In this document: piece by piece, positions 9,236 through 17,783 of the stretch
Layout: each line of letters begins with the position of its first letter
Numbering within the stretch: the stretch's first letter is position 1
From: Bacteroidales bacterium
GTDB taxonomy: Bacteria; Bacteroidota; Bacteroidia; Bacteroidales; UBA3824
Assembly: GCA_016286055.1 (NCBI GenBank)
Contig: JAEERW010000012.1
Coordinates: 1-64,000, forward strand
Length of the DNA stretch: 64,000 bases
Reading direction: 5' to 3'
Program-made: the position numbers and the translations under genes
Notes under the pieces: model-generated
What the model was told of the DNA's origin: nothing
What the model saw: the letters and a program-made list of their open reading frames with translations, nothing else
The model's database searches: none

Positions 9236-10267
9236 TTAGTTTACTTTGAAACTTTCGAGATAATTTTGTATAGCCTTGCGGTCGAGTTTGCGACCAATAA
9301 ATACAAGTTTTGTAAAACGTTGCTCGCCGGGCTGCCAATCTTCGCCGTCTTCCACAAGGAAAAAGTTGCGAACACTTTGGAAAATCAACCGTTTGGGTTT
9401 GCCCGCTATGCTTAGTATTCCCTTGATACGGAACACGTTAGACGCATTATATTGCAAAACGCCTTGAATCCAATAAACAAATTTTTGTTCGTCGAGACTG
9501 CCTTCTATTGTAAATCCCTCGCTTACAATGCTGTGGCGGAATGCCTTTGCCTTGGCGGGATTTTGAGCAAACGATCCAAAATCGGCGTCCATTGCCTCAA
9601 ATTTTAAAGGTGTGGCGTTGCGAAAATCTACCACAAGTTTTTCAACATTGGCGGCGGAATATGCAAAAGTGTTGATAATGTCTACGTTAGATATGTCGGC
9701 GTGCGACACGCAATACAATTTTGCAGTGGGGTTAACGGTGCGGATAAGATTTTTAACGCGCTCGCCCTGTTCGGGAGTTACGTCCTCAATTTTGTTTAAA
9801 AGGATAATGTCGGCAACAGCAAGTTGACGGTGCACCTCGGGTTGTTCGGCGGCGCTGTCTTCGTAGGTCATAGCATCGGCAAGGCATATTACGCTGTCAA
9901 TTACAAACTTACGCTGCATTTCTTCGTAACCCACAAAGTTGTCGATAACGCCTGCGGGGTCGGCAATGCCGGTGGTTTCGATCAAAAGGTTTGAAAACGT
10001 GTATTTAGAAGTAAGCAAGTTGTTGAGCGTTTGGGCAAGACCCTCGCTAAGGTTGCAGCAGATACAGCCGTTAGAGAGTTCAATCATATTGTCGATATTG
10101 CCAACGATAAGTCCGCCGTCGATACCCACCTCGCCAAACTCGTTTTCAATTACCGCAAAACGCTTATCGCTATATTTGCGCACTATATTATTAAGGAGCG
10201 TGGTTTTGCCTGCGCCCAAAAATCCTGTAAGAATTGTTACTGGAATTTTACTTGAAGTATTGTCCAT
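9236..10267 (-). CDS. CobW/COG0523-family GTPase (metal chaperone)
   Basis: A 343-aa G3E GTPase. The P-loop GFLGAGKTT is at 15-23, the family's metal-binding motif CICC at 68-71, ETTGIADP near 98-105 and the base-specificity motif NKIE near 157-160. A CobW_C-like domain follows from about 245. COG0523 proteins insert or allocate metals, often zinc, to client enzymes; the client here is unknown. It is the first gene before the pseudouridine synthase. A -7 box TATCTTTG lies at 10319-10312 on the minus strand. Confidence 0.9.
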   Translation of the reverse strand: MDNTSSKIPVTILTGFLGAGKTTLLNNIVRKYSDKRFAVIENEFGEVGIDGGLIVGNIDNMIELSNGCICCNLSEGLAQTLNNLLTSKYTFSNLLIETTGIADPAGVIDNFVGYEEMQRKFVIDSVICLADAMTYEDSAAEQPEVHRQLAVADIILLNKIEDVTPEQGERVKNLIRTVNPTAKLYCVSHADISNVDIINTFAYSAANVEKLVVDFRNATPLKFEAMDADFGSFAQNPAKAKAFRHSIVSEGFTIEGSLDEQKFVYWIQGVLQYNASNVFRIKGILSIAGKPKRLIFQSVRNFFLVEDGEDWQPGEQRFTKLVFIGRKLDRKAIQNYLESFKVN

Positions 10268-10311
10268 TGTATTAAATATTTATTGCCGGAAACATCCCGG
10301 AAAAATCAGCG

Positions 10312-10319
10312 CAAAGATA
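10312..10319 (-). promoter_or_regulatory. -7 element for the CobW-type gene
   Basis: Minus-strand TATCTTTG followed by GC, 45 bases before the start codon. The -33 region is A/T-rich without a clear TTTG. It is divergent from the toxin-antitoxin promoter just to its right. Confidence 0.55.
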
Positions 10320-10328
10320 CAAAATGTT

Positions 10329-10359
10329 TTTGGTAATTTTGAAAAAATGAGTATATTTG
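10329..10359 (+). promoter_or_regulatory. Promoter of the VapBC-like module
   Basis: TTTG (about 10329-10332), a 19-base spacer and TATATTTG (10352-10359). Transcription would start near 10366, which rules out the upstream ATG at 10347 and selects the ATG at 10377 for the antitoxin. Confidence 0.65.
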
Positions 10360-10376
10360 ACAAAAATTTGAACGTG

Positions 10377-10613
10377 ATGAAAGAGACGAATTTAACAATC
10401 AACAGCATTATAATGATGCTGAGCGTTTTGAGCAACGAGGACAAAATCTGCGTAGCCGAGCAACTATTGCAACAGGCCAAGCCCAAAAAGCCCAAACATT
10501 CAGCCGATTACTATGCCGGGATGTGGAGCGATGAAAATTTTCCACCCATTGATGAAATGTTGGATGATTTAAAAAAGTCAAGACGTTTTAAACAAAAAGA
10601 ATGGGAACTATGA
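10377..10613 (+). CDS. Antitoxin of a VapBC-like module
   Basis: A 78-aa protein upstream of and overlapping a PIN-domain toxin. Its C-terminal half (YYAGMWSDENFP and IDEMLDDLKKSR) is rich in acidic and aromatic residues, as in antitoxin segments that wrap the toxin. A similar tail (GVWADYPEMDNIEDIIKNSR) occurs in the antitoxin at 31110-31382. The start was chosen from the promoter at 10329-10359. Its stop codon overlaps the toxin start in an ATGA, indicating translational coupling. The DNA-binding fold is not recognisable. Confidence 0.75.
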   Translation: MKETNLTINSIIMMLSVLSNEDKICVAEQLLQQAKPKKPKHSADYYAGMWSDENFPPIDEMLDDLKKSRRFKQKEWEL

Positions 10614-11026
10614 GTAAATATCTTTTAGATACTAATGTCTGTGTTTGCTTTTTGAGAAATAAATTTAAAGTTGACCAAAAAGTTAAAGCAATTGGTTTAG
10701 AAAACTGCGCCATAAGTGAAATAACTGTTGCAGAACTAAAATATGGCGAGGAATACGCTAAATTGAAAGATGGTGCAAAATTTAAAGACCAAAAATTAGA
10801 TGAATTATTTGAGGATATAACTATTTATCCCATAAAGGATGCCTTAGATTTATACGCAAAGGAAAAAGCCAGACTAAGAATAAACGGAACTCCACAAGAA
10901 GATGATTTTGATTTACTTATAGGCTGTACCGCCGTGGTTAACCAATTAGTAATGGTAACGGAAAATCACAAAGACTTCAAAAATATCCAAGGCATAGATA
11001 TTGAAAATTGGATAGTTAGGGAATAA
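10610..11026 (+). CDS. PIN-domain toxin, VapC type
   Basis: A 138-aa PIN-domain ribonuclease. Acidic active-site residues are visible in LLDTN (Asp7), TVAEL (Glu42) and the DDFD cluster (98-101); MVTEN (115-119) is the usual fourth block. VapC toxins cleave tRNA or rRNA and are held inactive by the antitoxin encoded immediately upstream. It is clearly related to the toxin at 31385-31783. The gene ends 3 bases before the convergent UbiB-like gene. Confidence 0.88.
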   Translation: MSKYLLDTNVCVCFLRNKFKVDQKVKAIGLENCAISEITVAELKYGEEYAKLKDGAKFKDQKLDELFEDITIYPIKDALDLYAKEKARLRINGTPQEDDFDLLIGCTAVVNQLVMVTENHKDFKNIQGIDIENWIVRE

Positions 11027-11029
11027 GGT

Positions 11030-12730
11030 CTACTCCCCATCTGGATTATTCCCTCTACTGCCAAATCTGTTTCTGATAGTGTAAAAAAGGAGCGAGAGAG
11101 AGAGAATCAAGGCTACGGCATATCCTACAAGGGCGGCAATTGGAAAACCAAACAGCGAATATGTGGTTTCCTGACCCATTACGGCAATGATTGACGAGCC
11201 AATGATGAGCGCGGCTATCATTACGGCATAAACCAACTTGTTGGCTGCGGTGTCGAACTTTTTAATTAAGAAACCAAGACCTGTAATACGATGATTTGCA
11301 ATCAATTCGCCCCGACGGAGTTTTTTAAGAATGAGCGAAAGTTCCAACGGAGATGTTTCCAACAAATCAGATGCCTGCGAAAGATTTTGATTGAGGCGCG
11401 ATTTGAGACGGTCGGGCGAAAGACGCTCCAAAAAGAGTTTTTTGCTAAATGGTTTTAAATATCCTGCAATGTTGAAACCACTGTAAATCGACACGGCAAC
11501 CCTTTCGGCGGCGGCAAGCGAGGTAAACGATGCCACCACTTCGCGCGGAAGCATTAGTTTGTGACGGTAGGCTATGCGCATTATGCCAAGCGAAAACTCC
11601 TGCATATAGGTGGAGGTTTCTTCCATATAATAAAGGTTGTCGGCAAGATACTGAATTTCGGTTCTAAAAGATTGATAATCATCAATTTCACCACCAACTG
11701 ATAGTTTGCGCAGACTCTCCGACAATATTCGCGAATTGCGAGCCACAAGAGCGGCGGCGGCATCGCACACAAGCATCCTTTGATCGGATGTGAGCATACC
11801 TGTGGAGGCATAGTCGGCAAACGAAACCTTGCCGTCGGGAAGTACTGAAACCACAGTAGAGCGTGGCGAGGTGTGGAAAACTCCCGTTTCTAAAAGTCCA
11901 GACACGAAGGTTTTCATAAACTTGTCGGCAGTATCGCGCGGCGACACTCCCCACGATGCAAACTCGGCAGAATTATTTACATTAATAGAATTGTAATAAT
12001 CTGTTACCAAGGTAGATACAGTGGTGTAAAGGCTATATACCTTGGGCACCACAAACGACCCCGCGCCGCTATACGCCTTGCGAAAACGTCCTATCATATT
12101 AGCCTCGTTGCGAAGGTCGAGTTCGGGGATAATGGTCTCCTCAAACAAATCTACCAACTGTTTAGGATTTGGTATTCCGTGGTTTACAAGAAAATTTTCG
12201 ATAAGCGAAACAATGTCGCGGATAAGAGTGATGTCGGTTTGCACAGAAGCCACAGCCTCAGGCACAAGTATCTTAACAGCAACATCTTCGCCCGAAATCA
12301 GTTTTGCGCGGAAAGTGCGTCCAAAGCCCTCGGCAAAAGACGGCGTGCTGTCGAAATATGTGAAAATGTTTTTGGTCTTCATTCCCGTGGCCTGTTCAAA
12401 CTGGGCAATAGCCTGCGCCTTGCCAAACGGCTCGGTAGACGACGAAATTTTGGCCAACTCGGTGATGAGCGGCTCGGGCAGAATATCAGGACGGCAGGCG
12501 AGATAGTCGGCAAACGCCACCATTGTGGGTCCCAACTCTTCCACCACCCGGCGAATGCGCTGCCAACGGTTAAGCGACGACGAATCTTTGTCGCTTACAC
12601 GGTGGTCTTTGGGCAAAAAACGTCGGAGCCCTGTTGTTTCAACAACGCCCTCAAAACCGTTTTGCAACAATATGTTCACAACCTTGCCAATGCGACCGAG
12701 GTTGCGCACCCGCCAAGCCCTAATTGCCAT
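11030..12730 (-). CDS. ABC1/UbiB-family protein, probably catalytically altered
   Basis: A 566-aa member of the ABC1/ADCK/UbiB atypical kinase family. The ATP lysine (VAVKI, Lys153) and the ELD..NEAN motif (203-211) are kept. Other family hallmarks are changed: the KxGQ motif after LGPT reads VAFAD (71-75); the HxDxHPGN loop reads HTSPRST (286-292); the DFG-like motif reads ADYA (305-308). Two transmembrane helices close the protein (about 500-555), as in UbiB. It follows two short coiled-coil genes with 2-6 base gaps. The family supports quinone or lipid metabolism; this copy may be a pseudokinase. Confidence 0.8.
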   Translation of the reverse strand: MAIRAWRVRNLGRIGKVVNILLQNGFEGVVETTGLRRFLPKDHRVSDKDSSSLNRWQRIRRVVEELGPTMVAFADYLACRPDILPEPLITELAKISSSTEPFGKAQAIAQFEQATGMKTKNIFTYFDSTPSFAEGFGRTFRAKLISGEDVAVKILVPEAVASVQTDITLIRDIVSLIENFLVNHGIPNPKQLVDLFEETIIPELDLRNEANMIGRFRKAYSGAGSFVVPKVYSLYTTVSTLVTDYYNSINVNNSAEFASWGVSPRDTADKFMKTFVSGLLETGVFHTSPRSTVVSVLPDGKVSFADYASTGMLTSDQRMLVCDAAAALVARNSRILSESLRKLSVGGEIDDYQSFRTEIQYLADNLYYMEETSTYMQEFSLGIMRIAYRHKLMLPREVVASFTSLAAAERVAVSIYSGFNIAGYLKPFSKKLFLERLSPDRLKSRLNQNLSQASDLLETSPLELSLILKKLRRGELIANHRITGLGFLIKKFDTAANKLVYAVMIAALIIGSSIIAVMGQETTYSLFGFPIAALVGYAVALILSLSLLFYTIRNRFGSRGNNPDGE

Positions 12731-12732
12731 AT

Positions 12733-13044
12733 TTAAAGACCTTTACGTTCTTCTTGCTTCATTTTGTAAAGTTTTTCGAGAATAGAAATTCTGCGGCGGA
12801 GTTTTTCAACCTCGTCGGCGTGTTCGTAACCCATTTTCTCGATAATGCGGTTAACAATTTGCTCGATAAGTTTTTCGGCATCCTTAGCCTTGTCGGATGT
12901 AAAGCGCTTAAAATCATCGAATATGGAGTTTCCCTCCTCGCGTGAGATACGGCGTTTTTCTACAAGGTCGTCTACCGATTTCTTCACTTTGTCGCCCGCT
13001 TCGTTGAGCATTTTCATTCCGAGCGACGCAAGTTTATCTATCAT
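12733..13044 (-). CDS. Short phasin-like coiled-coil protein
   Basis: A 103-aa, highly charged helical protein without a signal peptide. Residues 15-60 (KVKKSVDDLVEKRRISREEG) and 75-100 (heptad-like VEKLRRRISILEKL) suggest a phasin-like or PhaF-like fold ending in a coiled coil. It shares layout with its upstream neighbour at 13051-13383 and lies 2 bases before the UbiB-like gene, so all three are one transcript. Similar proteins sit next to UbiB-type genes in many bacteria; function is unknown. Confidence 0.7.
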   Translation of the reverse strand: MIDKLASLGMKMLNEAGDKVKKSVDDLVEKRRISREEGNSIFDDFKRFTSDKAKDAEKLIEQIVNRIIEKMGYEHADEVEKLRRRISILEKLYKMKQEERKGL

Positions 13045-13050
13045 AATAAG

Positions 13051-13383
13051 TTAGTCTAACGATGCAACAAGTTTTTCGAGAGTTTCGATACGTTTTTTGA
13101 GTTCCTCAACCTCGCTTTTGGTGGCGGGACGGAATTTGGCGATAGTTTCGCTCACCACGTCGCGGATTTTCTTTTCGGTTTCTTTTGCCTTGGAATCCAC
13201 GTTGGTAGAAAAATCGTCAACAATTTTTTTGCCCTCGTCGGCAGATATTTTGTTGCTGCTGATGAGTTCCGAAACTGCCTTTTCGAGTTTCTCCTTGGTC
13301 ATTGCGGCAAAGCCTATGCCTTGGTAAATCAGTTTCTTAATCAAACCGTCTACGCTCTCCTTGTCTTTTTCTTCTTCTTCCAT
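13051..13383 (-). CDS. Phasin-like coiled-coil protein, first gene of the UbiB-like operon
   Basis: A 110-aa helical protein beginning MEEEEKDKESVDGL. Its SSNKISADEGKKIVDDF segment parallels EKRRISREEGNSIFDDF in the next gene, and both end in VEELKKRIETLEKL-like heptads, so the two are paralogues. An upstream in-frame ATG at 13486-13488 is rejected because a -7 promoter box (13434-13427) lies between it and this start. Confidence 0.7.
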   Translation of the reverse strand: MEEEEKDKESVDGLIKKLIYQGIGFAAMTKEKLEKAVSELISSNKISADEGKKIVDDFSTNVDSKAKETEKKIRDVVSETIAKFRPATKSEVEELKKRIETLEKLVASLD

Positions 13384-13426
13384 TTTATTAATATTTATAA
13401 GGTTAAAAATCGATTTATTGTAAAGC

Positions 13427-13434
13427 CAAAGATA
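13427..13434 (-). promoter_or_regulatory. -7 element of the phasin-like/UbiB-like operon
   Basis: Minus-strand TATCTTTG, 44 bases before the start at 13383. It fixes the start of the first gene. The -33 box is not clear. Confidence 0.55.
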
Positions 13435-13497
13435 AGGATATTTTTTGAATAATGATAAAATTTTGAGAAGAAAATTCGCCGCAGCCAAGTTTATCCT

Positions 13498-14352
13498 CTA
13501 TTCGGGTTTTGCCCAAAATGCTTCGTCGTCGTGGGTTACAACATCGTTTTTGCCAATATCATAACAATCAAATTCGTTGGGTATCAGCAATATGTAACGG
13601 TCGCCACTACTTACCGAGGCAGGCTCTACGCTAAAACCGTGTTTCTCGTGCGAACAAAACCAATAAAGATTTTTTGCCCAATATGCCTTGTAATAATCTG
13701 CCGAAAACCAAACACTTTTAATAAAATGTATATCAAACTTGGTTCCGTGAGCCAAAGCCGAGCGCATTTCTTGAAGCGAAAGTGGAGTGTCGTCCTCACC
13801 GGTAATGTAGGCGCATAGGTCAGAATCGAGCATCACCCATTTGCTCATTTCGGGAATCCAAACAATGTTTACCACGTGGCAATCGTTGTCGGTGGCACTT
13901 TCGGGTCGGCATGTGATAAACCTATTGGTAATGCCGGCGGCAAAGAGCAATTCAGAATTAACAATCGAGTGCAAACGACAATTAATGCCGGGTTCCACGT
14001 TTTTAACAAACTCCCAAAGCGAAATGGCATCACGCTTTTCGGGCTGTTGATTTTGATTGCGGTGAGGAATATTGTTGGCAACAAACTGGGAAATTTTCAA
14101 TGCTTTTTCCCAAGTAGAAAGATTATCGTTGATAATAGTGTCGATGCGAAAATAATTGTAAATTTCCTTAGCGCGGTCGGCGTCGGGGGTGTAGGTAAAA
14201 TGGAGCGAATTGTCCGATCCTGTGGCATAAGTACTGTTTTTCAATAAATTAGCGTTTCGAGATTCATTTTTGGTAATGTACTCATCATCGTCCTTGCACG
14301 AAACAATGCATAATGCAGTAATAGTCAGTAATATAAGTTTTTTTGTGTTCAT
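13498..14352 (-). CDS. Transglutaminase-like lipoprotein
   Basis: A 284-aa predicted lipoprotein (signal peptide ending TALCIVSC, Cys19 from this start). A transglutaminase/protease-like core is suggested by a candidate Cys-His-Asp triad in PGINCRLHS, DCHVVNI and MLDSD (about residues 115, 149 and 166). Such secreted proteins act as peptidases or cross-linkers; the substrate is unknown. The start at 14352 gives a normal signal peptide; the upstream in-frame start at 14382 overlaps the -7 box at 14387-14380. Confidence 0.75.
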   Translation of the reverse strand: MNTKKLILLTITALCIVSCKDDDEYITKNESRNANLLKNSTYATGSDNSLHFTYTPDADRAKEIYNYFRIDTIINDNLSTWEKALKISQFVANNIPHRNQNQQPEKRDAISLWEFVKNVEPGINCRLHSIVNSELLFAAGITNRFITCRPESATDNDCHVVNIVWIPEMSKWVMLDSDLCAYITGEDDTPLSLQEMRSALAHGTKFDIHFIKSVWFSADYYKAYWAKNLYWFCSHEKHGFSVEPASVSSGDRYILLIPNEFDCYDIGKNDVVTHDDEAFWAKPE

Positions 14353-14379
14353 AATAAATGATTCTGTTGTTTGTGGCCG

Positions 14380-14387
14380 CAAAGGTA
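14380..14387 (-). promoter_or_regulatory. -7 element of the transglutaminase-like gene
   Basis: Minus-strand TACCTTTG followed by CGG, 28 bases before the start at 14352. No clear -33 box. Confidence 0.55.
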
Positions 14388-14439
14388 GGGAGAAATTTTT
14401 GGGAGAAAAAAGATTTGTGAAAATTTGCGATGCAGACCC

Positions 14440-16035
14440 TTATTTCCTCCTCAGCGACTCCACCTTCGACTTCAACGCACGGAATGTAACGTCTTCTTGT
14501 ATTGCCATGATTTTCATAATCGAGGGTTTGTCGTATTCTTTTGACGCAAGAAGTTTGTAAAAGGTTTGACGGGGATTGATGCCGGGGTATTCGTCTTCGA
14601 TTTGGGCAAGAAGGCTGAGGTCGATTGTCTTGAAATATTCAAGGAATTTTTCATAATCTTTTTTGTTCCACTGACCTGAATTGCCGCTATGGACAAAAAT
14701 ACTGTCGTAGAGGATTTTGCCGTCGTGATAAATCTCGGCGTAACGGGTTTCAATTTCGGTGATTTTGCGCTGCAAACGTTGGATTTCCTTGTCGTTTTCA
14801 TCAGATTTTTCAAGAGTGTTGAGTTCGTCGATACGGTCGCGCGACTCTTTGAGTATCTGACGGTTAATAGACAATTCGCGCTCATAACGGCGTTTCTGAA
14901 TCACCACCACAAACACCATCGCCGCCACCAATATAACAAACGCAAGCATCCAACGCTGAAAACGGTTCTGATTTTCAAGTTGTTGCAAATCAAAATCAAA
15001 CTTTTGGCTGTTTTGCGACACTTTGTAGTCGTTGACCCAATTAATAAGAATGTTTTTGATTGAGATAACCACATCAGCCATTTTCGCAGCCTTCTGATAG
15101 TCGCCGACAAGTTTGTAATGATTGTAAAACTCCTCGTATGCAATCAATTGCGGATACGAAACCGCCAATGGATTTTCCTGAAAAAACTCCTCAGCCTCGG
15201 CAGTAAGACCACGGCGAAAATACAACTTCAAAATGGCGATTTTGGCATAATCGGCGGCAAAAGATTGAGGTCTGTCGTTGAGTACTTTACGGGCATAACG
15301 CTCGCATTTTTCGGGTTCATCGTCGGCAAGAATCCACGCATAATTGCTCAGATAATAATAATCGGTGGTATCGGCAACGCAAAGACGCATATTGAGTTTT
15401 GCAGCGTCGGGGTTGCGGTCGGGATTATGGTCGATAAAAAGAAAAAACGATTTCATAATGCGTCCATAATTCTTTTCGCGCTGATTATGAGCATATTTGG
15501 CAACGGTATCGAGCAATGGCATCGCCGCCTTGCAATCAAGATTGTTGGTATTGTAACTAAGATTTACAGACGCAAGCATATATTTCAACTCGCTATTGTC
15601 CAACAATTTAATGATAGTTTCAGCCTGTTTGAGACAATAAACGCCATCGTTGTGCTGAGCGGAGATGTAGAGTTTGAGACTTTTTAAGAGCAATGAATAT
15701 GCAAGTTTCTCATAATCAGAATTTTTAACATAATAATCAATCAAATTGTTGATACGCAAAGTGTCGGTAAAAGATTTAATAGAAAACACATTGTCGTCGG
15801 TATTGTAATAATCAAAATATTCGTTCAAAAAGTTGCAGTACATACTATCAGCGTGCGACATCGGCGGATGGATTTCAGACTTATGATTGTTGAAATACTC
15901 CTGCGCCATCTTGTACTCGCCATCGTTTATCAACCCGTAAACCTTATCAAAAATAGGTTGGTTTACAGATGATTGAGTGCAAGCGACAAGGAGAAGCATT
16001 GCAACAAAAAAAGTGATATGTGAGGCGCGTATCAT
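14440..16035 (-). CDS. TPR lipoprotein/membrane protein with a C-terminal cytoplasmic domain
   Basis: A 531-aa protein. It has a signal sequence with lipobox-like LLLVAC (Cys19), an extracytoplasmic helical-repeat (TPR-like) region to about 360, one transmembrane helix (MLAFVILVAAMVFVVVI, about 369-385), a coiled coil (390-445) and a C-terminal domain near 450-531 that resembles the helix-turn-helix end of Bacteroidota TPR regulators (DUF6377-like). This layout fits a one-component membrane sensor. The lipobox conflicts with a later transmembrane helix, so the N-terminus may instead be a plain signal peptide. Confidence 0.65.
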   Translation of the reverse strand: MIRASHITFFVAMLLLVACTQSSVNQPIFDKVYGLINDGEYKMAQEYFNNHKSEIHPPMSHADSMYCNFLNEYFDYYNTDDNVFSIKSFTDTLRINNLIDYYVKNSDYEKLAYSLLLKSLKLYISAQHNDGVYCLKQAETIIKLLDNSELKYMLASVNLSYNTNNLDCKAAMPLLDTVAKYAHNQREKNYGRIMKSFFLFIDHNPDRNPDAAKLNMRLCVADTTDYYYLSNYAWILADDEPEKCERYARKVLNDRPQSFAADYAKIAILKLYFRRGLTAEAEEFFQENPLAVSYPQLIAYEEFYNHYKLVGDYQKAAKMADVVISIKNILINWVNDYKVSQNSQKFDFDLQQLENQNRFQRWMLAFVILVAAMVFVVVIQKRRYERELSINRQILKESRDRIDELNTLEKSDENDKEIQRLQRKITEIETRYAEIYHDGKILYDSIFVHSGNSGQWNKKDYEKFLEYFKTIDLSLLAQIEDEYPGINPRQTFYKLLASKEYDKPSIMKIMAIQEDVTFRALKSKVESLRRK

Positions 16036-16090
16036 TGTTTTAGTTTTCTACGACATTTACAGTAATCTTTACTACAACATTTTACAATTT

Positions 16091-16125
16091 ACACCGACAT
16101 TTACACCGACATTTACACCGACATA
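16091..16125 (-). repeat. 12-bp tandem repeat across the stop codon of the AlbA_2 gene
   Basis: Three copies of ATGTCGGTGTAA on the minus strand, the first containing the gene's last codons and stop. The same 12-mer in another frame forms the protein's linker repeat at 16298-16335. Confidence 0.9.
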
Positions 16126-17519
16126 TTAATAACCCAAGTTCCATTTTTATCAGATCCTTCACGAGCAATAATACCTTTATTTTTTAACGATGCAAAAAGT
16201 CGCTCCATTTGTCGTGTACTCATATTCAATATATTAGCCGCTTTATGCGCAGTAATTGTCGGTTCTTTTGCTATTAAATCAAGTAATTGCTGTTCGTTTA
16301 TCCCGACATTTATCCCGACATTTACACCGACATTATCATTGGAATCATTCTTTTCCGTAGTTGCATCCACAAATTTGCCGATGGTTTTTGGGAACGAAAT
16401 GGAAAAGATTCCATCCTTGCTGAAAATTGGCTCGTTGAGACCAAATTCTTTCATCAATCCTATCATACGCGGAATGCCCGAACCAACTTTTTCTACAAGT
16501 TGCATCCGAGTAAACAGACTGAATATAAATGGATTACGTGATAGGCTCTTATGTCCGAAATTTTCTGCCACTTGCGGCAATAGTCCTCCTGGATTGCTGA
16601 TTTCAACACGGTCGTCGTAAACTGCAACCACAATAGTAGCACCCGATTCGTAGTAGTCGCGATGGCTTAGGGCGTTAATCATTGCCTCTCGAAGTGCGTC
16701 AATCGGAAGTTCAAAAACTTCTTTGTGAGGACCGGCATCGTCAACAATAACACGCATTTCAATTTTTTGCATCAGCCAATCAATGGTCTATTTATATTGT
16801 TGATATACAGTGCCGTACATTCGTTTATCGTCGATTATGAAAACATTGTTGGTGCCCTTGAACAGCACGCAATGCACCCAACATTGAGGATAATGGACTT
16901 CGGGATGCGATGCAAAAAACATCACTGCACCCGCCTTGGGTTTGCCGGTGCGCTCGTCGAAACAACCAAGGTTTTCGAGGATTTGAGCGTCGTCGATGCT
17001 GCGCGAAATTTTGGCAATTCGGCAAAATGTATCGAAACATTCTTTGTCGATTTCTTGCAGTAAATCAACGTTGTAGGCAGGTGTAGCATCATAATGGACG
17101 CTGTTGCACTCTCGAAAAAAATCGAGCATCTCGTTGCGTGTGCGGAGTTTTTGGGCATTTGGACCTTGTCGGACAAAAACGCTTCCACCACAAATATAAG
17201 GCTTGTCTTTGCCTTCGGGAATGTCAATCACCCAAACCGTTTTACCCTCAATATCAGCACTATACATCTCAAAATCAATTTGAGGCGATATTTCGGTAAT
17301 TGTGTCAGAAATTGCCGAACGTTTGCTGTTGGTAATGTTACAGCCGATGATTTTGCCCTTGTCGTCAACGCCGATAAAAATAAATCCTCCGCCAGCATTA
17401 GCAAAACTGCACACCTCCTCCGACAGTTCGCGAACCTTAGCCGGAACTGCGGATTTGAAGTCCACCTTGTAGCCTTCGCCCTGCCTTATGAGGTACTGTA
17501 TGCGGTCTGCGGTAATCAT
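16113..17519 (-). pseudogene. AlbA_2/Schlafen-like ATP-binding regulator, interrupted by an amber codon
   Basis: Two ORFs in the same frame (17519-16788, 243 aa; 16772-16113, 219 aa) make one protein of about 468 codons with a single TAG at 16788-16790. The first part holds the AlbA_2 DNA-binding domain (GEGYKVDFKSA, FANAGGGFIFIGVDD); the second holds the HATPase_c_4-like domain (REAMINALSHRDYYESG) and a winged-helix tail. The intact paralogue at 50055-51473 has 472 aa. A CAG-to-TAG change (Gln-to-stop) is the simplest cause. Read-through or an independently made C-terminal half (ATG at 16772) cannot be excluded. Confidence 0.85.
16298..16335 (-). repeat. 12-bp tandem repeat encoding the NVGI/NVGV linker
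   Basis: About three copies of a 12-mer (AATGTCGGTGTA or AATGTCGGGATA on the minus strand) encode a 4-residue repeat between the ATPase-like domain and the C-terminal winged helix. A different 12-bp repeat sits at the same position in the paralogue at 50281-50328. Confidence 0.85.
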
Positions 17520-17715
17520 TTAGCATTGATTATTTGGTGCAAAGATAATCAGAATTATTGGTAAATCGAAATTAAAAATGACTTTTATTAAATTCCCCCA
17601 ACCACCTGATTCTCACCACGTAACAAAACGGCAACGCTGTTAAACTTTTCGCATCAAAATCCCTTTATATCGCTAATTATCAATTATTTATCCCGCAACA
17701 TCGGCAAAAAAAATA

Positions 17716-17748
17716 TTTGGAGGCAAGATGGTTTGGTTGTTATCTTTG
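17716..17748 (+). promoter_or_regulatory. Promoter of the serine hydrolase gene
   Basis: TTTG (17716-17719), a 21-base spacer and TATCTTTG (17741-17748), about 36 bases before the start at 17784. Confidence 0.7.
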
Positions 17749-17783
17749 CTGACAGAAATTCAAACCACTAAATCTGTAAAAAA

